From: an uncultured Bacteroidia bacterium
GTDB lineage: Bacteria; Bacteroidota; Bacteroidia; Bacteroidales; UBA932
Reading direction: 5' to 3'
DNA: 64,000 bases
NCBI GenBank assembly: GCA_902781705.1
Contig: CACZKE010000012.1
Location: 24,151 to 88,150, forward strand
Below are positions 59,031 to 64,000 of the stretch, piece by piece (within the stretch, counting starts at the first letter, position 1; each line of letters opens with the position of its first letter). Below the pieces are notes generated by a model that made no database searches, was not told the DNA's origin, and saw only the letters and a list, made by a program, of their open reading frames with translations. The position numbers and the translations under genes are program-made.

Positions 59031-60455
59031 ATGGAACGTATCATCATTGTGAACAGGAGTACCAAGACCGACGGGACCATCAAGCTGAGGTTCCGCCTGA
59101 TGGACAGCGGCAAGCTAGAACTCTTTTATAGCCCAGGAGACAAAGTCCCCGTCAAGGACCTGTCAAAGTTCGAACCTACGGGAGAGCTGAAACCCAAGGT
59201 CTCTGTATATAACAAGGAACTCCACGCCACCATTTCCAAGCATATTGCTGCTATGCATAAGGCTTACGAGGCTATGAAACAGAAGGGGCTCGATATGACG
59301 TCGGCTGTTTTTGAGGAACAAATCCATTCGATCCTGAATCCAATCAAAGAAACGCGAGCCAATGCCGGAGAGAATATTCACGACCGATTTGTACGATTTG
59401 CCAAATCAGCCCACAGAGATGGCGTAATTGGCGATGCCCGCTACAAGCAGTTTATGGTTCAAATGGGTAAGATAGAACGTTTCCTCACCATTAAAGGCCT
59501 ATCGGAACTCACAGCACAGGAATTCGATAGCGAAATACTTATGCAGTTCCGACAGTTCATCATGGAGGAGTATAAATATGTTCCTCGCTTCAAGAGAATC
59601 TACAAGGGGATGAAGAAATCGGCCATCCCTACCGAGAAGCTGAGTATTAATACATTGACATCGCAACTCAAAATATGGCAGACCTTCTTTAATGAGCTGG
59701 AGCGCCAGGACGAGATTATCAAATCTCCCTTTAAACGTCTGGGAACAGAAAAGAAGAAATCCATTATGCATACTATGTATGACGATCCCGTCTTCCTGCG
59801 TTTGGACGAACTGAAAAAACTGATTGTGGCCGATGTCCCCGAGAAGTACGAGACCACCCGAGACGCTTTTGTCCTACAATGTGCCCTTGGATGCCGGATT
59901 GGTGATTTTCAGAGAATGTCAATGAAAAAGGTTGCTGTATCTCCGGATGGAATACCTTATGTCCATTATATCCCATCAAAGACGGCCGGCAGTCAGGAAA
60001 CCAACTCTGAGATAGAAACTCCCCTTGTGAGATACGCGTTTGACATTGTGAAGAAAACAGAGTTCAATCTTCCCATCCTGAACTATCCCTATGGTGTGAA
60101 TGGCTACAATGTCAAAATCAAGGAACTCCTGAAGATCTGCGGGGTTGACCGGGAAGTTAAAACCTTCAATGAGGAGACTCGCGACAACGAGTACCTTCCC
60201 CTCTACGAGGCCGCTAGCACCAAACTTGCCCGCAAAACCCACGTGGATATCATGAACAAGGTCCAGGTGAACATCTACGCCGCCGGTCTACATCGCCAAG
60301 GAAGCGCAGCCGTACACCGCTACACCATGATGGAACTTGCCGACAGATTTGCCCTCATGAACGTTGCTTTTGATCAGGAGGATTATAGAGTTAACGAGAA
60401 TTTGGAGGTCATATTCCGGGATTCTTCTTGTCACAACTCCAAATCCCCACATTAG
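59031..60455 (+). CDS. Tyrosine recombinase/integrase
   Basis: The protein has 474 residues. The N-terminal part holds an SAM-like core-binding domain (about 115-235) and the C-terminal catalytic domain has the first Arg in ALGCRIGDFQRM, a second basic block KLARKTHVDIM and the nucleophile Tyr431 in AAVHRYTMMEL. The family HxxR box is not canonical (LARKTH), so activity is likely but the motif is diverged. GC content is well below the neighbourhood. It is followed by fragments of itself and by AbiE, which suggests a small acquired island. It may be an integrase or an invertase. Confidence 0.82.
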   Translation: MERIIIVNRSTKTDGTIKLRFRLMDSGKLELFYSPGDKVPVKDLSKFEPTGELKPKVSVYNKELHATISKHIAAMHKAYEAMKQKGLDMTSAVFEEQIHSILNPIKETRANAGENIHDRFVRFAKSAHRDGVIGDARYKQFMVQMGKIERFLTIKGLSELTAQEFDSEILMQFRQFIMEEYKYVPRFKRIYKGMKKSAIPTEKLSINTLTSQLKIWQTFFNELERQDEIIKSPFKRLGTEKKKSIMHTMYDDPVFLRLDELKKLIVADVPEKYETTRDAFVLQCALGCRIGDFQRMSMKKVAVSPDGIPYVHYIPSKTAGSQETNSEIETPLVRYAFDIVKKTEFNLPILNYPYGVNGYNVKIKELLKICGVDREVKTFNEETRDNEYLPLYEAASTKLARKTHVDIMNKVQVNIYAAGLHRQGSAAVHRYTMMELADRFALMNVAFDQEDYRVNENLEVIFRDSSCHNSKSPH

Positions 60456-60467
60456 GCTAGGCATTTT

Positions 60468-60683
60468 CTATTTAAAAGAGGAATAATACTCCTTATACTT
60501 ATCATACAATTCGATTCCGGCATCTTCGCCCACTTGAGGATGGAGACTTAGGTTATTGAAGACACCAGGATACTGATAGCAGAATATTTTTTCAAAATTA
60601 TCGAACATCGTCAGATCGGTCATAATCCCATCGAAAGGTCTGGGATATAGGGACCCATCGGGGTAGAAAAGAAACGCTGATGG
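60468..60683 (-). pseudogene. C-terminal fragment of an unrecognised gene
   Basis: The minus-strand frame from 60683 to TAG 60468-60470 reads as protein (PDGSLYPRPFDGIMTDLTMF, ending KEYYSSFK) but is cut upstream by a TGA at 60684-60686. Its 5' part overlaps the integrase fragment on the other strand at 60667-60683. It is a truncated gene at a recombination junction. Family unknown. Confidence 0.45.
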
Positions 60684-60819
60684 TCAGGACTCCAATAAGC
60701 AAGGAAGCCAGGCGGTGATGCGCTACACCGCCCTGGAACTCAAAGATCACTTCACTATGATGAACCTTGCCTTCGGCCAGGAGCCGTACAAGGTCAACAA
60801 AAAACTGAAGGTTATTTGA
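60667..60819 (+). pseudogene. C-terminal fragment of a second tyrosine recombinase
   Basis: The fragment QGSQAVMRYTALELKDHF and FGQEPYKVNKKLKVI matches the C-terminus of the intact recombinase (QGSAAVHRYTMMELADRF...), including the catalytic Tyr context. It ends at TGA 60817-60819 and is open only from 60667. It is more GC-rich than the intact gene, so it is a diverged relative rather than a recent copy. Its end overlaps the abiEii stop region. Confidence 0.6.
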
Positions 60820-61615
60820 AAAGCGCCCGGAAATGCTTCCCCAACTCGCGCTGTACCTGCTCAAACGGCGGAAGCTCTGCAATCTGGTCCTTCATGGAAG
60901 ACTCCCACCTGGACTTGAAGATACCCACCTTCCCCTCCAGTTTCTCTTGCAGGGAATCCGGATCAAGGCCTTTGTGTCTGGCCTTTACCTCGAACTCATA
61001 GCGGTGGTCGGCCATTTCCATCCCTTCCATTTCTGAAAGGTACCAAAGGTCATAATAGTCACGCGGCTGGGTCCTGGATAGGAGTGATCTCATCTTCTCC
61101 GCCATCACCTCATCCAGCGAATAGCACTGCACCGTGCAATCCTCCTGGTCGGTATACGACTCGAACATCGGCCGGCTCTCCAGCGGAAAGCAAAGTTTCT
61201 CCGTCCTGGAAATGTCCACCTTCACCCGTTTGTTTGCACCAACGCCGCCCAGCGGCCCCACGTATGTGATGTAGAAATTGACGTTCCCCGTCTCGTGGAT
61301 GCCGAAATCCTCCATCGCCAGCGGGATGTTGGCTTCCTCCCGGACATACCGGAACACCTCCTTTAACGCATCCTGGATGGTTTCGTTGGAGATGCCGTCA
61401 TCAACGAGAGTAAAGTCCAGGTCCTCGGAATAGCGGTAATCTTTGAAGTAGAACTTCTTCAGCACTGTTCCGCCTTTGAAGGCCAGAGCCTTTGACAGCA
61501 CCTCATTGTTCGCAACACCGGAGAGAATCCACGTCAGGATATAATCCTTCTCTATCTGAGTGTCCCTCACACGTTCCTTGTTCGCTTTCTTCTGAATCTC
61601 AGCAGGCCGTATCAT
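60812..61615 (-). CDS. abiEii: AbiEii toxin (nucleotidyltransferase)
   Basis: The protein has 267 residues. It has the nucleotidyltransferase-fold signature of AbiEii/AbiGii: KALAFKGGTVLKKFY (GGT at 48-50), then RYSEDLDFTL (metal-binding acidic pair, 65-67), and DEVMAEKMRSLLSR further on. AbiEii toxins reversibly stop growth, classically as phage defence. The cognate antitoxin gene lies four bases upstream. The 3' end overlaps recombinase debris. Confidence 0.9.
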   Translation of the reverse strand: MIRPAEIQKKANKERVRDTQIEKDYILTWILSGVANNEVLSKALAFKGGTVLKKFYFKDYRYSEDLDFTLVDDGISNETIQDALKEVFRYVREEANIPLAMEDFGIHETGNVNFYITYVGPLGGVGANKRVKVDISRTEKLCFPLESRPMFESYTDQEDCTVQCYSLDEVMAEKMRSLLSRTQPRDYYDLWYLSEMEGMEMADHRYEFEVKARHKGLDPDSLQEKLEGKVGIFKSRWESSMKDQIAELPPFEQVQRELGKHFRALFK

Positions 61616-61619
61616 AAAA

Positions 61620-62447
61620 TCAATTGTTTATTGCGTTAATGATCGTTTCAATGTCAACATTCTGGCGGATGCTCCACTTTGTGCAAATCTTCCCCTCATT
61701 CGGGACCTCCGTGTCCAGCGGGGACACCGCAGCAGTCCGCAAGGCCCGCAACTCCGCCACAATCTCCGTCCCAATTCCCAGTTTATCCAGCAGGTAGCCC
61801 AGGCGCTTAATCACTACCTGGCTGTCAAACTGCCTGGCATAGGAGAGCAGCTTCCCGTAGTCCAGTTTCTCCCGGGCCGTCCAGAGTGCCTTCGCCACCT
61901 CGATGATTCCCCCGGCATAAGCCGGCATATACAGGCAGTCAATTATCGTCTTCTCCAGGTCCGAGCACGGCACCTTGTTGTACGAGTCAATCCACACCTT
62001 TTTCACCCCGAAGAAATGCGTCTCATTATGGTAGATGAACTGGAACTCCACGCCTTTCAGGACCACCGTTTCCGTCTTGCGCTTCTCCCTCACCACCTGT
62101 TCCTTCAGCGACGGCTGCGTAATGAGCCCGTGGATCTGCAAGGCCGAATAATAACCGATATAATACCGGCCGCCTCCGGAAAGCGGCTCCGCAAGCAGAT
62201 GCCAGTCCGGCAGGAACTCCCCGGCATTTTGATCGAAAGGCACCACCCAGTAAACCTTCTTGGAAACTTTGATCAGCAATCCCTTGTCCAGCATCCGCAT
62301 CAACATAAAGCGCACCGCTCCCTCCGACTTATCCGGAAAAGCCGAATACGCATCCTCGATGCTGAACCACTGCTTTCCCTCCCCGGTCAGATAACTGAGG
62401 AAAACGCTCTCTGCAGGAGAAACTGTTTTATTAGATTTTGTATCCAC
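61620..62447 (-). CDS. abiEi: AbiEi antitoxin
   Basis: The protein has 275 residues starting at GTG 62447. The N-terminal winged helix (about 10-65, FSIEDAYSAFPDKSEGAVRFML) matches the DNA-binding domain of AbiEi, which represses its own operon; the C-terminal domain (DLEKTIIDCLYMPAYAGG) is needed for antitoxin action. It is first in the operon, so the antitoxin is made before the toxin. A palindrome lies between its promoter and start. Confidence 0.9.
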   Translation of the reverse strand: MDTKSNKTVSPAESVFLSYLTGEGKQWFSIEDAYSAFPDKSEGAVRFMLMRMLDKGLLIKVSKKVYWVVPFDQNAGEFLPDWHLLAEPLSGGGRYYIGYYSALQIHGLITQPSLKEQVVREKRKTETVVLKGVEFQFIYHNETHFFGVKKVWIDSYNKVPCSDLEKTIIDCLYMPAYAGGIIEVAKALWTAREKLDYGKLLSYARQFDSQVVIKRLGYLLDKLGIGTEIVAELRALRTAAVSPLDTEVPNEGKICTKWSIRQNVDIETIINAINN

Positions 62448-62450
62448 TCT

Positions 62451-62500
62451 GTTAGTATATTTCTAACTGCAAAGATACAAAATATATTTATTCCATCAAA
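62451..62500 (-). promoter_or_regulatory. Promoter and operator of the abiE operon
   Basis: Minus strand TTTG (62497-62500), exactly 19 bases, TATCTTTG (62470-62477): a perfect promoter. GTTAG-N7-CTAAC (62451-62467) is a palindrome at the predicted start of transcription and just before GTG 62447, placed where a repressor would act. Confidence 0.75.
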
Positions 62501-62507
62501 TCTTTCC

Positions 62508-62546
62508 ACAAAAAAACCGCCGCCCTCTCTCCGAGATGACGGCAGT
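62508..62546 (-). terminator. Terminator of the small lipoprotein gene
   Basis: On the minus strand ACTGCCGTC pairs with GGCGGCGGT (two G-U pairs) and is followed by seven T. It insulates the lipoprotein gene from the abiE promoter just beyond. Confidence 0.65.
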
Positions 62547-62553
62547 TCTCATT

Positions 62554-62581
62554 GTCTTCCTGAGGCGAAGCCGAAGGATCT
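62554..62581. repeat. 28-bp dispersed element (family C-like copy)
   Basis: On the minus strand it starts AGATCCTTCGGCTTCGCC and ends AGGAAGAC, similar to the copy at 7583-7611. Its end overlaps the stop codon of the lipoprotein gene. Confidence 0.6.
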
Positions 62582-62912
62582 ACTTTCCCCTCACAAAATG
62601 CCGGTAATCAGAGCCCCAGGTCCCAACAGAATAGGTCGTACCTTCCTTCTGCCATTCCATCTCATTGATCAGGTCAATGGCATAGCTGCCGTTGTAGTCG
62701 TGAGACTCTCCGCTAAGAGCGTCATAGACATGCATCTGATAGTGGCCGTTTCCATCAAAGGTGTACTCCACTGAGCCATCCATCGCGAAAACCGTGGGGT
62801 CATACTGTTCGGTCCAAGTGCCTTCCAGCTTGTTCACGTCGATCTTCTCACAACCGCTCAGCCCTGCCACCAGCAGCGCCGCGCAAATCAATGTTCTCAG
62901 TATCTTCATCAT
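62580..62912 (-). CDS. Small lipoprotein, lipocalin-like, unknown function
   Basis: The protein has 110 residues; the ATG at 62912 is followed by a second ATG. Lipobox GLSGC (Cys21). Mature part KLEGTWTEQYDPTVFAMDGS, with VEYTFDGNGHY and a final GSDYRHF, resembles the lipocalin-like fold of many Bacteroidota lipoproteins. Function unknown. It lies between abiE and a broken permease, with its own promoter and terminator. Confidence 0.7.
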   Translation of the reverse strand: MMKILRTLICAALLVAGLSGCEKIDVNKLEGTWTEQYDPTVFAMDGSVEYTFDGNGHYQMHVYDALSGESHDYNGSYAIDLINEMEWQKEGTTYSVGTWGSDYRHFVRGK

Positions 62913-62934
62913 CGTCTTTTTCTTAGTAAACGTA

Positions 62935-62942
62935 CAAAAGTA
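62935..62942 (-). promoter_or_regulatory. -7 box of the small lipoprotein gene
   Basis: TACTTTTG on the minus strand, 23 bases before ATG 62912, inside a GTAC-aaaa-GTAC repeat. No clear -33. Confidence 0.5.
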
Positions 62943-63052
62943 CGAAATCTTGCCTGTAATATTTCATTATTTCTCCCTCCGCCAGGCGGAACCCTCCCAG
63001 GCCCCGCCCGGCATCAGGATAGAAAGTATTTATGTTTAACTGCTTATGAAGC

Positions 63053-64000
63053 CTACTCGAGATAGTGATACAGCACCACGGCCGAACACAGCACCCCCAC
63101 AATCACCAGCGCCAGCAGGAACACCGACGGCATGAAGCCCACCCGGTGTGCGAACTGCTGAAGGTAATACTTCACCACCAGCCAGCCGACGGGCGCTGCA
63201 ATCACGTAACAGATGGCCACCGTCCTCAGATACAGCATCAGGCCTTCGCTGGTAATCTGGCCCATATCGGCCCCGAACACCCGCTTTACGGAAATCTCCA
63301 TCCGCTTGTACTGCACGTCCATCAGCACCTGGCCCCAGATGCCCACCAGCGACAGCAGCACCGCCAGCAGGGAGAACAGCCACACGGCATCGTCGGATCC
63401 ATATCCCGGAGGATAGTCTGGATTTTCTCGGTAGCGGCCAAGCGGTCCGCCCCTTCCATCAGCCGGAGATAAGCGAACGGCATAGAATGTCCCTTCTCGG
63501 TATGCACCTGGAACGCCACCGGAGAATCGGCTTTGCGCATGGAAGTGATATTCACATTCTTGATGAATCCTACAATGGGCGCTCCGTCGCCGAATTCGTC
63601 AGCATATACCTCCATCTCAGCGCCATGCGCCTTGAGATCCTGCGTGAACAGGATCGGGCCGAACTCGCCTTCGTTGAAATCCCGTCCCTCGATGAGTTCC
63701 AGCCCCAGCACCTGCGGCAGATTCCAGCTGCAGTAAATCATGCTCATTGACACCTGGCCGTCTCCGAAATCCGCGCCCTCCGTCATATAAGTATCCGAGC
63801 CGCCAATGAGATCATTTGCGTAGGCCACGTCCTTCACCTCCGGAAGTGCGCATAGCCTCTCCCGCAACCAGTCGGCTTTCTCTCTGCCGTTCTCGCCGCC
63901 GATATTCACCACCGCCAGGTTATTCTTGTTGTAGCCGCATGGATACTCCTGCATGAACTTGCTCTGACGCTGGACGAACAGCACGAAGATGAGCAGCGCC
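63053..64000 (-). pseudogene. FtsX-like ABC permease, frameshifted and partial
   Basis: The frame open from the right edge encodes the last part of a MacB-type periplasmic domain (NKNNLAVVNIGGENG... FLPQVLGLELIEGRDF-like region) down to ILRDMDPT near 63395. There it runs off into nonsense, while a second frame continues the same protein from about 63390 (WLFSLLAVLLSLVGIWGQ, an FtsX transmembrane block) to TAG at 63053. A single shift between 63380 and 63400 explains both. Members are usually ~780 residues and are exporters for peptides or lipoproteins. This could be a true pseudogene or an assembly error. The 5' part is outside the window. Confidence 0.75.

Overview
The window is GC-rich (roughly 60 percent) DNA from a member of the Bacteroidota, most likely an uncultured anaerobic Bacteroidales. 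The evidence is the recurring promoter core TTTG-N19-TAnnTTTG, mostly absent Shine-Dalgarno sequences, a Na+-translocating NADH:quinone reductase operon, an UpxY/NusG-like antiterminator, fimbrillin-type and DUF4493-type lipoproteins and a GH43 lipoprotein. The species cannot be named from this sequence.

Layout. 1-6.3 kb: a Tat-exported Gfo/Idh/MocA oxidoreductase cut by the window edge, a 3' gene remnant, a patatin/outer-membrane-barrel protein, a coiled-coil membrane protein with a GT4 glycosyltransferase, and a LolA-like protein. 6.3-13.7 kb: a compact minus-strand operon for fatty-acid and acyl-phosphate handling (MMPL exporter, FakA, DegV/FakB, GNAT-like protein, PlsX, ACP). 13.7-18.2 kb: metH-metF. 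18.2-20.6 kb: a macro-like protein, a hot-dog thioesterase and GH43 in one operon. 20.7-22.1 kb: a REP-associated tyrosine transposase between two related, structured ~150-bp repeats. 22.2-27.5 kb: iorA-iorB-aminotransferase-paaK-ACT, probably for 2-oxo-acid/aryl-acid metabolism. 27.5-36.2 kb: mixed housekeeping genes (tRNA-Asp, Hsp20, UpxY-like, PlsC-like, BASS transporter, MsrA, UvrA). 36.3-42.3 kb: surface glycosyltransferases, including a divergent pair of Caps_synth paralogues, and a two-gene fimbrillin-like operon. 42.4-49.2 kb: DUF47 and nqrABCDEF, separated by a 27-bp perfect inverted-repeat element. 49.3-58.8 kb: PcrA helicase, glnA, tRNA-Gly(CCC), a membrane-bound LuxR-type regulator, a DUF4493 lipoprotein, aldo/keto reductase and a tandem ABC ATPase. 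58.8-62.5 kb: an AT-richer acquired island with a tyrosine recombinase, gene debris and an AbiE toxin-antitoxin pair. 62.5-64 kb: a small lipoprotein and a frameshifted FtsX-like permease cut by the window edge.

The most unusual signal is a set of short palindromic elements scattered through the chromosome and inserted in frame into essential-type genes (fakA, metH three times, uvrA), or placed over gene ends so that they supply stop codons (GNAT, iorA). Two 26-bp copies in metH and uvrA differ by a compensatory base-pair change. A RAYT transposase with its own larger flanking repeats lies in the same window, but a link between it and the short elements is inference only. No CRISPR array, rRNA gene or complete prophage was found.
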